DNA of 64,000 nt from Candidatus Bathyarchaeota archaeon (GTDB lineage Archaea; Thermoproteota; Bathyarchaeia; Bathyarchaeales; Bathycorpusculaceae), in assembly GCA_026014595.1 (NCBI GenBank), contig JAOZHY010000038.1, forward strand, positions 1 through 64,000. Reading direction: 5' to 3'. Under the pieces are notes generated by a model. The model ran no database searches and was not told the DNA's origin. It saw nothing but the letters and a program-made list of their open reading frames with translations. This document shows positions 26,411-36,419 of the stretch, piece by piece. Both the position numbers and the translations under genes were made by a program. Numbering within the stretch: the stretch's first letter is position 1; every line of letters begins with the position of its first letter.

Positions 26411-28027
26411 TTATGAAGCTAAATTTTTTCTTTTGAAAACCATGCGACCGCCAATGAAGGTCATCTCAACTTGGATGTCACCAATCTTGTTCGGTGCAGT
26501 GGCTAACGGATCACGCGAAAGAACCACCATATCAGCCAGTTTTCCTTCTTCAAGTGACCCCTTTATGTTTTCCTCTCCAGAAGAATATGCAGCATCACTC
26601 GTGTAGATGCGGAGAGCCTGATCAACAGAGATGCGTTCCTCAGGGAAGAACTCTCTTGCCACAGCCGCTTGAATCCCCAGCAAAGGACTTAGGGGTTCCA
26701 TTGGGCAGTCAGAGCCACCCACCACCCGCACACCCTCTTCAAGTAACGTTTTGAGCGGGTAAAGCCATCTAGCCCTGAGAGGACCCAAGTTTTCCGAGGC
26801 AGACCAGACTGAAAATTCAGATGCGGCAACACAGGGTTGAACAGACACAACCACCTCTATCTTTTTTATGCGTTCAATCAGCATCTTGTCAAGAAGTGCA
26901 GCTTGCTCAATGCGAAAGCTAATACCTTTGCCAGACGCTTCGCTTGTTAGTTGCTCAATCGTTGTCAAAACTGCATCCACAGCCCTGTCGCCCATGGCGT
27001 GAATGACTGGCTGAAGACCGGCTTCAAGTATTCTGGATGCCGCTGAATATATTTCCTCCTGCGTGCAAAGCAGGGTTCCACTTGTTTGTGGTTCCCCATT
27101 ATAGGGCTGAAACAACGCAGCGCTTTTTGCGGCTAAATAGCCGTCAGCATTAATCACGACGCCGCCAATCCTCAATGATAGCTCATGGGTTGATCTAAAA
27201 TGCGCCACACTGTCCAAGAGGTTTACTGGAATTATTAAGTACACCCTAATGGGGAGTTTTCCTTGAGCATAAAGCTTTTCAACGATCGGAATCTCAACTG
27301 GTGAAAGAACCATCCAGTGCACACTTGTCACGCCTGCTGCTGCGATCTTTTTACATGCCAAGGCTGTGGCGTCTAAGAGTTCATTTTCGCTGGGTTCAGG
27401 CACTGCCTTCCACAATAGATCAGTAGCGCTGTCCCGAAAAATGCCTGTAAGCTCACCCGTTTTCTGGTCTCTGTCAATCGCGCCATCCATAGAAGCAGGA
27501 GTCAGTCTTGTTATATGAGACATTTCCAAAGCTTTGCTGTTCACTACGCACATCATTGCGGATTCGTGGTAGAGAATTACGGGGTTATCTGGCGAAACTG
27601 AATCCAGGTCGGAAAGCGTTGGTAAACGTTTCTCTTCAAAACGATCTTGGTTCCATCCTCGACCTATAATCCACTTTCCGCTAGAAGTTTTCTGTACGCG
27701 CTCTTTGAGGGAACTCTGGAGTTCCTTGATGGACTTTACGTGTTTTAGGTCTAGCCACATCAGGAACCTTCCAAAGTCCGCAACGTGAATGTGAGTGTCT
27801 ATAAAGCCTGGAACCACAGTTTTCCCGTTTAGATTGATTATCTTTGTATTTTTTCCAATCCACTGATTGATCTCATCGTTAGTGCCGACCTTGAGTATTC
27901 TGTCCTTTCCTACGGCGATTGCTTCAGCAGTGGGCTGAGCAGGATTCATTGTCCGAACTTTTCCGTTAACGAGAGCTAAATCCGCGAACAAAGCTGGCAT
28001 TTTTCCCCGAAGTTTTATAGACGACAT
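26411..28027 (-). CDS. Amidohydrolase-family protein (YtcJ-like)
   Basis: A 538-residue metal-dependent amidohydrolase. The metal-binding VPGFIDTHIHVADFG near residues 70-85 has the DxHxH motif. Later conserved histidines or lysine equivalents occur in VIHAMGDRAVDA (about 340), and VGGSDCPMEPLSPLLG near 440 holds the catalytic aspartate. The C-terminal KGSLEEGKLADMVVL is the usual small beta domain. YtcJ-like enzymes hydrolyse amides such as formamides; archaeal substrates are not known. It is read leftward, divergent from the radical SAM gene at 28147. It may act on a product of this region, but nothing demonstrates it. Confidence 0.9.
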   Translation of the reverse strand: MSSIKLRGKMPALFADLALVNGKVRTMNPAQPTAEAIAVGKDRILKVGTNDEINQWIGKNTKIINLNGKTVVPGFIDTHIHVADFGRFLMWLDLKHVKSIKELQSSLKERVQKTSSGKWIIGRGWNQDRFEEKRLPTLSDLDSVSPDNPVILYHESAMMCVVNSKALEMSHITRLTPASMDGAIDRDQKTGELTGIFRDSATDLLWKAVPEPSENELLDATALACKKIAAAGVTSVHWMVLSPVEIPIVEKLYAQGKLPIRVYLIIPVNLLDSVAHFRSTHELSLRIGGVVINADGYLAAKSAALFQPYNGEPQTSGTLLCTQEEIYSAASRILEAGLQPVIHAMGDRAVDAVLTTIEQLTSEASGKGISFRIEQAALLDKMLIERIKKIEVVVSVQPCVAASEFSVWSASENLGPLRARWLYPLKTLLEEGVRVVGGSDCPMEPLSPLLGIQAAVAREFFPEERISVDQALRIYTSDAAYSSGEENIKGSLEEGKLADMVVLSRDPLATAPNKIGDIQVEMTFIGGRMVFKRKNLAS

Positions 28028-28146
28028 GTCGCTAGTGAAGGCCTTGCATAAAAAGCCTTGTGCTTTGTGCCGACTGCAAATTATAAAAGGAGCATCATGT
28101 CAAGCTTATCTGCAAAACACATAATAGTCGGCAAGAGCGATTTTCC

Positions 28147-29634
28147 ATGATTAACCGTCGAGGAACCAGCGTGAAAGCTCATGTGACTCTTGTAAATCCA
28201 CCCTACCCAGTTGAAGCTCCGCAAGCCATCTTTATTCCCCTTGGCATCAGCTACCTCGCTGCGGTGCTGGAGGAAAACGGGTTCGAAGTTGACGTAATCG
28301 ACTGCCCAATTTCTCGAATGACACAAAATGAGTTGGAAGCAGAGTTCAAAAAGCGCCAACCAGACATAGTGGGTGTGACCTCGGCTACAGTCACTTACCT
28401 TCCTGCACTTGAAGTAGTGAAAGCCGCGAAACATGCTCTACCAAACTGCTTGACTCTTATGGGCGGTCCGCACGTCACGGTGATGGATGAGCAGACCCTC
28501 AGCGAAAACCCTGAAGTGGACATTATTGTCAGGGGCGAGGGCGAACAAACCATGCTGGAACTTGCGAAGCTGGTTTCTGACCGCAGCCTGCAAAACCTTG
28601 GTGAAGTTGCAGGTATAACGTTCAGGAAAAACGATCAAATCATCCGCACTCCTGACAGACCCTTCATAAAAAACATAGATGTGCTTCCTTTCCCTGCCCA
28701 TAAACACTTCGAAGTCAACAAATACCGTATACTAGGGAAAATGTACCTTCCAATAATCACCAGTAGAGGATGCCCATTTCAATGCGCCTTCTGCTTATCA
28801 TCACGAATGTGTGGAAGAGGCTTCAGGGCCAGAAGTCCAAGCAAAGTTGTTGACGAACTTGAATGGCTCAGAGACAAGTACGGAGCTGAAGCCTACACTT
28901 TCTACGACGACACATTCACGTTCGATGTGAAAAGAGCGCTTGCAATTTGCGACGAAATGAAGAACAGAAAAGTGAACCTTCCATGGGACTGCCGAACCAG
29001 AGTTGACCGAATCTCCAAAGAGGTTTTAACCAAACTGCGTAATGCAAACTGCCAACTCATTCACTTCGGAATTGAATCAGGATCCCAAAAAATGCTCAAT
29101 GCCATGAAAAAAGGCACAACCGTAGAACAAAATGCAACCGCCATTAAATGGGCAAAGGAAGTTGGAATGTCTGTCGCCATATCCGTAGTGATCGGTTATC
29201 CGGGTGAAACACCTGAAATGATGAAACAAACCATAGACTTCATCCGAAGAACGGAACCAGACTACGTTTACATGTGTGAGGCTGTTCCATATCCAGGCAC
29301 CGAACTTTACAACTTGGTAAAAGAACTGGGCTGGGAAATGCCCGCGAGCTGGAATCAATACCATGAACAAACACAAGTCTTCAAAAACCCTATATTGCCA
29401 CTTCAAAAGATGGAAGAGATGAAGAAAGCCTTTTACGACGAGTTTTTCTCCCCCGCATATTACTTCCGAAAATCCAGAAGAAAAGATTTTTACAGCCAAA
29501 TCATGGCGCGCACAGCATTAAATCACCTTATAGGAGAGTACAAAATTTCAAGATGGGCTCTCAAACAAATAGGCAAACTACGAGGCCCCAAAAAGACTTC
29601 AGGAGGGCACAACCCTCCGAGCAAAACCGGCTAA
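28147..29634 (+). CDS. B12-binding-domain radical SAM protein (group B)
   Basis: A 495-residue protein. The cobalamin-binding domain begins VTLVNPPYPVEAP and includes LMGGPHVTVMDEQT near residue 105; the radical SAM cluster is C209, C213, C216 in SRGCPFQCAFC. It shares LPWDCRTRVDRISKEVL and SQIMARTALNHLIGEY with the 22095 protein, marking a duplication. GTG 28171, which follows GAGGAACCAGC, is an alternative start that would remove eight residues. TATA-like TTATAAAAG sits at about 28080-28089. It converges with the propeller gene on its right. Substrate unknown. Confidence 0.9.
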   Translation: MINRRGTSVKAHVTLVNPPYPVEAPQAIFIPLGISYLAAVLEENGFEVDVIDCPISRMTQNELEAEFKKRQPDIVGVTSATVTYLPALEVVKAAKHALPNCLTLMGGPHVTVMDEQTLSENPEVDIIVRGEGEQTMLELAKLVSDRSLQNLGEVAGITFRKNDQIIRTPDRPFIKNIDVLPFPAHKHFEVNKYRILGKMYLPIITSRGCPFQCAFCLSSRMCGRGFRARSPSKVVDELEWLRDKYGAEAYTFYDDTFTFDVKRALAICDEMKNRKVNLPWDCRTRVDRISKEVLTKLRNANCQLIHFGIESGSQKMLNAMKKGTTVEQNATAIKWAKEVGMSVAISVVIGYPGETPEMMKQTIDFIRRTEPDYVYMCEAVPYPGTELYNLVKELGWEMPASWNQYHEQTQVFKNPILPLQKMEEMKKAFYDEFFSPAYYFRKSRRKDFYSQIMARTALNHLIGEYKISRWALKQIGKLRGPKKTSGGHNPPSKTG

Positions 29635-29676
29635 GATAGGTCTTATAACTACCACATGAGCCTTTAGAAGGCAGGT

Positions 29677-32187
29677 CTATTTTTTGCTACGTCTCTTAAT
29701 CAAATAGCCAACTACAACAACCACAACTATAACGCCTGCAAATATAGCGCCAAGCACTGCAATTATTAAAATAGTTCCAGGCGTGCTAATGTTCTGTGAC
29801 GGAGTCGAGGATTCGGTTGTGATGTAATTTGAGAAGCAGTAGACGTTCCAATCATTACATCCCACATATAATCTTCCGTTAGCTATGGTTGGTGAAGACC
29901 AGCAACTTGAAGGCGTTGTGAGGCTTGCGATTTTTGTGCCGTTAGTTGTCGTGTCAAGAATGTATATGTGGCGTTGACTGGTTACTATGTAAATTTTGCC
30001 ATCAGCGTAGGATGGAGAAACATTTAGTTCGTCCCCGGTGAAGGAGCTCCAAAGGGTGTTACCGTTACTTGCGTTAAGGCACGCGATGTTGAATTTGTCG
30101 ATGATGAAAAGTTCACCGTTAACATAAATTGGAGAAGATATTATGAACTCGCTGGCATAAGGGTTTGTGAATTTCCATACGATGTCTCCGGTTGTCGTGT
30201 TTACACCGTAATATGTCCTCAGGTTGGAGGATGTAAAGACCAAGCCGGCTGCGACTGATGGAGAACCAAGCATCTCTGTGCCTCCTTGATACTGATATTC
30301 ATAGGGAAGTGCTTGCCTCCAAATCACATCCCCCGTATCGGCGTCCAGTTTGTAGAGAGCACCCTCTGTTGGTTCTTCTGAAGTGAAGTAAACAGCGCCG
30401 TCGACAACGGCTGGAGAAGACGCGATTTGACCACCAGTTTTGGTCCTCCAGACGACGCGGCCGTTGTTTGCGTCAAGAGCGTACATGTAGCCGTCCAGCG
30501 ATCCGACGTAGACTTTACCGTCAGACACTGTGGGCGATGACTTAAGTACTAACGCCCCGAATGTGAAAGGTTGGTCGCCGTTGATGAATGTTTTCCACAA
30601 GAACCCACCTGTGTAAGCATTGAGACAATAAACGTAGCCGTCATCGCCTCCCGTGTAAACTTTGCCATTTGCCACGGCTGGTGAAGATTCGATGGCATGT
30701 TGAGTGGTGAAATTCCAGATTAGATTGCCACTCCATGCTCCGAGGGCGTATATGTTTTTGTCCTGCGAACCCACGTAAACTATTCCATCGGCTACACTTG
30801 GAGAAGATATAACTGACCCATCGGTTGTGAATTTCCAAGCTAAAGTGAGGTTTGAGGGGCCTACTTGAGCGGTAGAGGAGTGTATTGGATCAGCTCGCCA
30901 CATAGGCCAAGAACTTATCGATATGGAGCTGGATCCTATAGCCCATATTTCATCAGTTCTAGCATATTCATTCCCGGAGATTGCGTCAACTGAGGTTGTC
31001 ACGTTGCCTGGAATAATGTATAAGTTGCCATATGCTATGGCGACAGATTCTCGTGGAGCGAGCGCCTCTATGGGAAGTCTCCAAATAGGCTGCCCCGTAA
31101 ATGCATTTAAACACGCAAATTCAGAGATACCCACTTGACCGCCATACATCGCAACTTCGCCTGTTGTCACATAGACCTTACCGTCAGCGACCGCGGGCAT
31201 TCCTGGCCAGAGAAGTGACTCGTCTGGCCCTTTGTATCTCCACACTAGATTGCCAGATTCTACGTCAATAGCGTAAAGATACCCATCTTTGTTCATCTCA
31301 TAAACCATCCCATACGCTACTGCGCAGCCTGTAACAAAGTATCCCTCCGTGTCTTCTGGTGGCTTGTATGTCCAAAGAATCTGACCACTCGTGGCATTAA
31401 AACAGTAAAGCGTGTTGTCATCAGTTCCTCCTCTAAAAAATCTGCCATCAGAATAGGCGCCGTTGAAGATCATAGGTCCCTTTGTAAGTGTAGTCCATAG
31501 AATTGCGCCTGTTTTGGCGTCGAGCGCAATTTGCTGATTCTCGAAAGAGCCGCAAAACACCCTGCCGTCCCCATATGTTGTTCCGATGCCGGTTCTTCCA
31601 CCACCAGGAATGTAAGTTTTCCAAGCAAGAGTTGGTGGGTTCGATGGATCAGAAAAATCCCAAGCTTCAATGTAGGAGTTTATCTTGACGTAGAACATTT
31701 TCTCTTCTGGACTGTAAACGTTAGCGGTGAAAATTCCAGTGTCTGGGCAGAACGACGAACTAGTCCATAGCAGTTTTCCCGTTTTCGGGTCAAGACAACT
31801 ACTTTCCACAATCATATGTGAATCATCAATCTTGTACGCTATAGGCCACGTTCTGTTCATTGGAATGGGCGTTTCCCAAACAATTTTTCCTGTTTGGTCT
31901 AGTGCAACAACTGAAGTGTTGGTGCAGACAAAAATCATGCCGTTAAATGCTGCAATGTAACTTTGTATCCCTGGTATGTTGACTTTCCAGAGTATGTTTG
32001 GTGTGTCAGGGGCTGGTCCTGCTGAAAAGCGAGTAAATGAGGAATCGCCTTGAAACTGCGGCCATTCATATTGATTCAAACTGCCAGAATTGGCAAGTGG
32101 AGAGTTGGCTTGTGCGCTCACAAGATTATTGGAATCTGCCTGAAAGGCTGAGATTGAGGCGAAAACTGCTGAAAGTAACAGAGTCAA
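29677..32187 (-). CDS. Exported PQQ-type beta-propeller protein, membrane-anchored
   Basis: An 836-residue extracellular protein of WD/PQQ-like repeats: units such as GKVYVGSLDGYMYALDA recur about every 45-60 residues through roughly residues 45-790. A C-terminal membrane helix near 805-828 ends in KRRSKK, so the protein is anchored with the propeller outside. The listed start is TTG 32187, but the in-frame codons upstream read KIIKKLQVIAVLTLLL, a proper signal-peptide n-region, back to about 32217. No ATG, GTG or TTG occurs there, although GAGGGGGG lies just upstream. Catalytic PQQ residues cannot be confirmed, so a binding or structural role is likeliest. Confidence 0.85.
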   Translation of the reverse strand: MTLLLSAVFASISAFQADSNNLVSAQANSPLANSGSLNQYEWPQFQGDSSFTRFSAGPAPDTPNILWKVNIPGIQSYIAAFNGMIFVCTNTSVVALDQTGKIVWETPIPMNRTWPIAYKIDDSHMIVESSCLDPKTGKLLWTSSSFCPDTGIFTANVYSPEEKMFYVKINSYIEAWDFSDPSNPPTLAWKTYIPGGGRTGIGTTYGDGRVFCGSFENQQIALDAKTGAILWTTLTKGPMIFNGAYSDGRFFRGGTDDNTLYCFNATSGQILWTYKPPEDTEGYFVTGCAVAYGMVYEMNKDGYLYAIDVESGNLVWRYKGPDESLLWPGMPAVADGKVYVTTGEVAMYGGQVGISEFACLNAFTGQPIWRLPIEALAPRESVAIAYGNLYIIPGNVTTSVDAISGNEYARTDEIWAIGSSSISISSWPMWRADPIHSSTAQVGPSNLTLAWKFTTDGSVISSPSVADGIVYVGSQDKNIYALGAWSGNLIWNFTTQHAIESSPAVANGKVYTGGDDGYVYCLNAYTGGFLWKTFINGDQPFTFGALVLKSSPTVSDGKVYVGSLDGYMYALDANNGRVVWRTKTGGQIASSPAVVDGAVYFTSEEPTEGALYKLDADTGDVIWRQALPYEYQYQGGTEMLGSPSVAAGLVFTSSNLRTYYGVNTTTGDIVWKFTNPYASEFIISSPIYVNGELFIIDKFNIACLNASNGNTLWSSFTGDELNVSPSYADGKIYIVTSQRHIYILDTTTNGTKIASLTTPSSCWSSPTIANGRLYVGCNDWNVYCFSNYITTESSTPSQNISTPGTILIIAVLGAIFAGVIVVVVVVGYLIKRRSKK

Positions 32188-32455
32188 AACAGCTATTACT
32201 TGAAGTTTTTTGATGATTTTATTTACCCCCCTCTTACGCGGAAATTATGAACCTATCGAGTTTTGACTCTCTGCCACCAATAAACTATGACTCTTTATTT
32301 CACTATAAATCTTGCGGAAACTTGGCTACTGCCATAATTTAGTTATATGTGAACAGCAAACATGTGAAGTTGCCTGAAAACCTGAAAAAAGAGATTAGCG
32401 CACAATCTTTTTTAAGTTGAAAAGGACCTAAAGTAAATGATGAATCATCGAAAGT

Positions 32456-33547
32456 TTGAAGGTGGGTTTTAGTTTGGCGAACAAGGGTCCCTTGCTTATG
32501 ACTTCTTGGAGGGCAACAGGCGCCTGCAACGCTCGATGCGCATACTGCAACGTTGACGCCACTGGTGCCCATGCTCCACGGGAGTTAACAACCGAAGAGG
32601 CGTTGCACATGGTTGATGAGGTCCGCAACTTCGGTGTCAAATGGTTCGGTATTAAAGGTGGCGAACCGCTCCTCCGAGAAGACATATTTGAGATAGTGGG
32701 CCACGCAAAAAGTTTAGGCTTAAACGTGTGCCTATTAACCAACGGCTGCTTTGTTGACGGAGAAATCTACGACAACCTCGTCAAGAACCAGGTCTGGACA
32801 TCCGTCAGCATAGACGGACCAGAAGAAATAAACGACCAGTTACGCGGGAAAGGCTCGTACAAAAAGGCGTTGGCAGCCATCCAGAAACTGTCAAAGGGCA
32901 AAATCCTGAACGGGTTAGCAGCAGCCATCACAACCATAAACTACCAGCACCTCGACCATGTTACCGAGCTGGCAGAGAAGTACCACGCCAACTTCGTCTG
33001 GTTCAATCATTTGGTTCCGAGCGGAAGAGCAAAAGAAACAATGGAGTTAACTCCGACACCGGAACAATACGAGTGGGTTCTGAATCACATATGGGACCTG
33101 ACCCAGAAGTACGAGAACAAATTTGAAATTCATGTACACTGCCCCCACTATGCACGCGTGGTCAAGCAGAGGAACCCGCCGAACTTTGAAGAGTGGTATG
33201 AACACAAATTCCACGGAAAATGCACGTACTTCGCCTTTGGCGGATACATAAGCATAACAGAAAACGGCGACCTGATACCCTGCTTCTACACGGATCTGAC
33301 GCCCTCAGAACCCATGATGCTTGGAAACATAAGACAGAAAAGCCTGACGAAAGCCTGGGAAGAAGTGCAGAAATCACCTTACTACAACAGCTTCAGCGAC
33401 AGAAGCAACCTGAAGGGCAAATGCGGAGTCTGCGAGTACCGCGAAATCTGCGGCGGCTGCAGAAACCGAGCTTACGCTTACACTGGGGACATATACGAGT
33501 CTGACCCAGCGTGCGCGTACATTCCGAAGAGTCTCAGGAAAGAGTAA
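32456..33547 (+). CDS. Radical SAM/SPASM enzyme
   Basis: A 363-residue radical SAM protein. The cluster cysteines are C24, C28, C31 in CNARCAYC, with a GGEPLLRED box near residue 68. A SPASM-type C-terminus carries GKCTYFAFGGYISITENGD, then CGVCEYREICGGCRNRA and SDPAC. SPASM proteins include peptide modifiers (for example PqqE) and heme-maturation enzymes. It is related to the 11028 protein across the C-terminal third. It lies between two exported propeller genes (29677 leftward, 33758 rightward). No short precursor peptide was found beside it. The TTG start has no strong ribosome site, and a TTTTTTAAG element about 45 bases upstream suggests a short leader. Confidence 0.9.
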   Translation: MKVGFSLANKGPLLMTSWRATGACNARCAYCNVDATGAHAPRELTTEEALHMVDEVRNFGVKWFGIKGGEPLLREDIFEIVGHAKSLGLNVCLLTNGCFVDGEIYDNLVKNQVWTSVSIDGPEEINDQLRGKGSYKKALAAIQKLSKGKILNGLAAAITTINYQHLDHVTELAEKYHANFVWFNHLVPSGRAKETMELTPTPEQYEWVLNHIWDLTQKYENKFEIHVHCPHYARVVKQRNPPNFEEWYEHKFHGKCTYFAFGGYISITENGDLIPCFYTDLTPSEPMMLGNIRQKSLTKAWEEVQKSPYYNSFSDRSNLKGKCGVCEYREICGGCRNRAYAYTGDIYESDPACAYIPKSLRKE

Positions 33548-33757
33548 GTGTGAAATGTTCCCAATTTCTTAATTTCCAAGACAACAAGCGGCAAAACGCC
33601 CTGAATGCGAAAGCGGCATTAGAATAAGAACATACGCCCAATAAATCTATATTTTATTGTCATTGATTTACCGTATGTAGAAGGGTTATGAGTTGGGCTT
33701 GCATCCGATTCAACTTAATCTTGGCTTTAGCGTAAAGCTAACATAGGTAGACAAAAT

Positions 33758-36241
33758 ATGAAAGGAACGGCAATCGCTGGTCTCGCCCTAATCATACTGT
33801 TTTTGGTAGCGATTTTTGCAGCAAGCCTTTTCTCCTCTTCTCCCACTTCCAGTGCACCGCTTGGGGCAGACGAGTGGCCTATGTTTCACCACGACCTCGC
33901 ACATACAGGCAGCACGGAATCAGCGGCGCCAAGCACGAACCAGACGCTGTGGAAATTTAACACTGGTGGTCAAATGGGTTCTCCTACCGTCGCTGGTGGC
34001 TTGGTTTATGTGGGTTCCTATGACCGAAAGGTTTACGCTTTCAACGCTTCCGACGGCGCTCTGGTATGGAGTTATTTGACAGGCGGCGTGGTGGTTTCCC
34101 GTCCTGCTGTGGCGTATGGCTTGGTTTATGTGGGCTCCGAAGACCACAACCTCTATGCGCTGAACGCCACAGATGGCAGTTGCGTGTGGAATTACACGAC
34201 AGGATACTACGTGGATTCAGACCCTGCGGTCGCTAACGGCATTGTGTACGTGGGTTCAGAGGACAGGAACGTTTACGCTCTGAACGCCACCACAGGCGAA
34301 CTCGTATGGAGCTATACGACAGGCGGCCAGATCATGCTTTCTTCCCCCGCCTTGAGCGAAGACAACAGCATAGTTTACATCGGCTCCTTAGACCACAGAG
34401 TCTACGCCTTGAACGCTTCAAACGGCGAAAAATTGTGGAGCTGCACCACAGGCGACAGAGTGGTCTCCTCGCCGACTGTTGCCGCCGGCATAGTCTACGT
34501 GGGCTCAACAGATGACAAAGTCTACGCTTTGACCGCTTCCACAGGCGCCGTCAATTGGAGCTATGCAACAGGCGGTGATGTGCTTTCATCTCCCGCCGTT
34601 GCTGGCGGCTTGGTCTATGTTGGGTCCGTGGATGACAAAGTCTACGCTTTGAACGCCGCTGATGGCACTGAAGTATGGAATTACACCACGAATGGTGATG
34701 TGGTTTCTTCGCCTACGGTTGCTGGCAACGTCGTTTACGTTGGTTCAATGGATGGGAGGATTTATGCTTTGAACGCTTCAAACGGCGAAAAATTGTGGAG
34801 CTACACCACAGGCGATATGGTTATTTCCCGTCCCGCCATCGCTGAGGACACTATTTACGTGGGCTCATGGGATGGCAAACTTTACGCTTTAAATGCTTCC
34901 AACGGCGACTACTTGTGGAGTTACGCAACAGGAGGCAAAGTGGATTCTTCTCCAGCGGTGGCGGATGGCGTCGTTTACATTGGTTCGCATGATGGCAAAG
35001 TTTATGCTTTGAACGCTTCCACAGGCATGGTTGGCTTCGACTGGGAACTGCACAACAACGTCATATGGAGTTACTCAACAGGTGACATTGTTCTGTTTTC
35101 GGCACCTGCCGTTGCTAACGGCTTGGTTTATGTGGGTTCATACGATTACAAAGTCTACGCCCTAAACGCCACCACAGGTGCATACGTGTGGAGTTATACA
35201 ACCGGCGGCCCCGTGGTTTCTTCTCCTGCCGTGGCAGACGGCATAGTTTACATAGGTTCAGAGGACAACAAAGTTTACGCTTTAAACGCCACCACAGGGC
35301 TCAGCATATGGAACTACACGACAGGTGATATGATCCATGTTTCTTCCCCAGCAGTTGCTGATGGTGTAGTTTACGTGGGATCAAATGATCATAACGTTTA
35401 CGCCCTAGATGGCTCCAGCGGCGCTCTTGTGTGGAACTACACAACAGGAGGCCATGTGGTTTCCTCTCCCGTGGTCGCAGATGGCATGGTCTACGTGGGC
35501 TCATACGACCGTAATATCTATGCGCTAAACGCTTCTACAGGAAGCCTCGTTTGGAAATATGTTACCGGGGATGGGGTTGCATCCTCGCCTGCTGTAACCA
35601 ACGGCGTAGTCTATGTTGGGTCAGGAGACAACCGGATTTTTGCTCTAAATGCTTCCACAGGCATCGTCAAATGGAACTATACGACTGGCGGAGATGTGGC
35701 ATCTTCGCCCGCCGTTGCCGATGGCTTAGTTTATGTGGGTTCTTATGATGGCAAGGTTTATGCTCTTAACGCCACTTCAGGTGCGCTCGTGTGGAGCTAC
35801 GCAACAGGCGACATGGTAGTCTCCTCACCAGCTGTTGCAAATGGCATCGTGTATGTGGGTTCTTACGATCACATGATTTACGCGATCGGCACTTCGCTTG
35901 GCTCTCAAACATATTCTGTGACGTTTGTCGCGTTAGGTTTGCCTTCGGCGGAACGCTGGGAAGTAACCTTAAATTCATTTGTTCAAAGTTCAACCTCAAA
36001 CTCCATTAAATTTTCTGTACCAAATGGTATCTATGCCTTCTCGGTGACTCCGCCAGCTGGATATTTGGCTTCTCCCTCATCAGGACTAATTACAGTGAAC
36101 TTTTCGGACGTTAACCAGCAAATCACTTTTGTCCCAGAAACCTCTGAATTAATCGCAATAGTTGCTTCATTGATTATCGTGACAACAGGCTTAGTAATTA
36201 TAGCACTAGCAGTTCTAATTTATAGAAAAAGACGGACCTAA
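33758..36241 (+). CDS. Exported beta-propeller protein of 16 near-identical repeats
   Basis: An 827-residue cell-surface protein. Residues 5-27 form a signal or anchor helix, followed by a short low-complexity linker. From about residue 70 to 715, sixteen units of about 40 residues repeat (consensus GxVYVGSxDxKVYALNAxxGxxVWSYTTGGxVVSSPAVA), typical of PQQ-like propeller blades. Unit nine carries an insertion of about 12 residues (MVGFDWELHNNV). An Ig-like region (YSVTFVALGLPSAERW) follows, then a C-terminal membrane helix near 800-822. I count about 19 N-x-S/T sequons, many at equivalent positions, consistent with N-glycosylation by AglB. Ligand and role are unknown; a structural or adhesive role is possible. 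Confidence 0.9.
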   Translation: MKGTAIAGLALIILFLVAIFAASLFSSSPTSSAPLGADEWPMFHHDLAHTGSTESAAPSTNQTLWKFNTGGQMGSPTVAGGLVYVGSYDRKVYAFNASDGALVWSYLTGGVVVSRPAVAYGLVYVGSEDHNLYALNATDGSCVWNYTTGYYVDSDPAVANGIVYVGSEDRNVYALNATTGELVWSYTTGGQIMLSSPALSEDNSIVYIGSLDHRVYALNASNGEKLWSCTTGDRVVSSPTVAAGIVYVGSTDDKVYALTASTGAVNWSYATGGDVLSSPAVAGGLVYVGSVDDKVYALNAADGTEVWNYTTNGDVVSSPTVAGNVVYVGSMDGRIYALNASNGEKLWSYTTGDMVISRPAIAEDTIYVGSWDGKLYALNASNGDYLWSYATGGKVDSSPAVADGVVYIGSHDGKVYALNASTGMVGFDWELHNNVIWSYSTGDIVLFSAPAVANGLVYVGSYDYKVYALNATTGAYVWSYTTGGPVVSSPAVADGIVYIGSEDNKVYALNATTGLSIWNYTTGDMIHVSSPAVADGVVYVGSNDHNVYALDGSSGALVWNYTTGGHVVSSPVVADGMVYVGSYDRNIYALNASTGSLVWKYVTGDGVASSPAVTNGVVYVGSGDNRIFALNASTGIVKWNYTTGGDVASSPAVADGLVYVGSYDGKVYALNATSGALVWSYATGDMVVSSPAVANGIVYVGSYDHMIYAIGTSLGSQTYSVTFVALGLPSAERWEVTLNSFVQSSTSNSIKFSVPNGIYAFSVTPPAGYLASPSSGLITVNFSDVNQQITFVPETSELIAIVASLIIVTTGLVIIALAVLIYRKRRT
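33960..35890 (+). repeat. Internal tandem repeats of about 120 bp
   Basis: Sixteen coding repeats of about 120 bp within the propeller gene. Some units are almost identical at the DNA level: the stretch at 34407-34450 recurs at 34767-34810, 360 bp (three units) away, differing mainly at one codon. This suggests recent duplication or gene conversion of blocks of three blades. Such repeats are prone to copy-number change and to assembly collapse. Confidence 0.85.
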
Positions 36242-36419
36242 CCTCTTAGGAAATATGTCTGGTGAAACAATTGAAGAATTTCGAAGTATGTTTTGGCCAA
36301 TGTGTTGCGATAAAGAGAAAAATTGCACGCTATTGCCAAGGTCTTGTTAAGAGCTTTATTTACAGAAACTTTATTACGGTACCAAGCGGTTTCTAAAAGT
36401 GCAAGCGAGGAGGTTCACG

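Noticed and set aside
33758-36241. CRISPR-like direct repeats
   Set aside because: The 120-bp periodicity is coding and gives beta-propeller blades; no unique spacers and no Cas genes are present.
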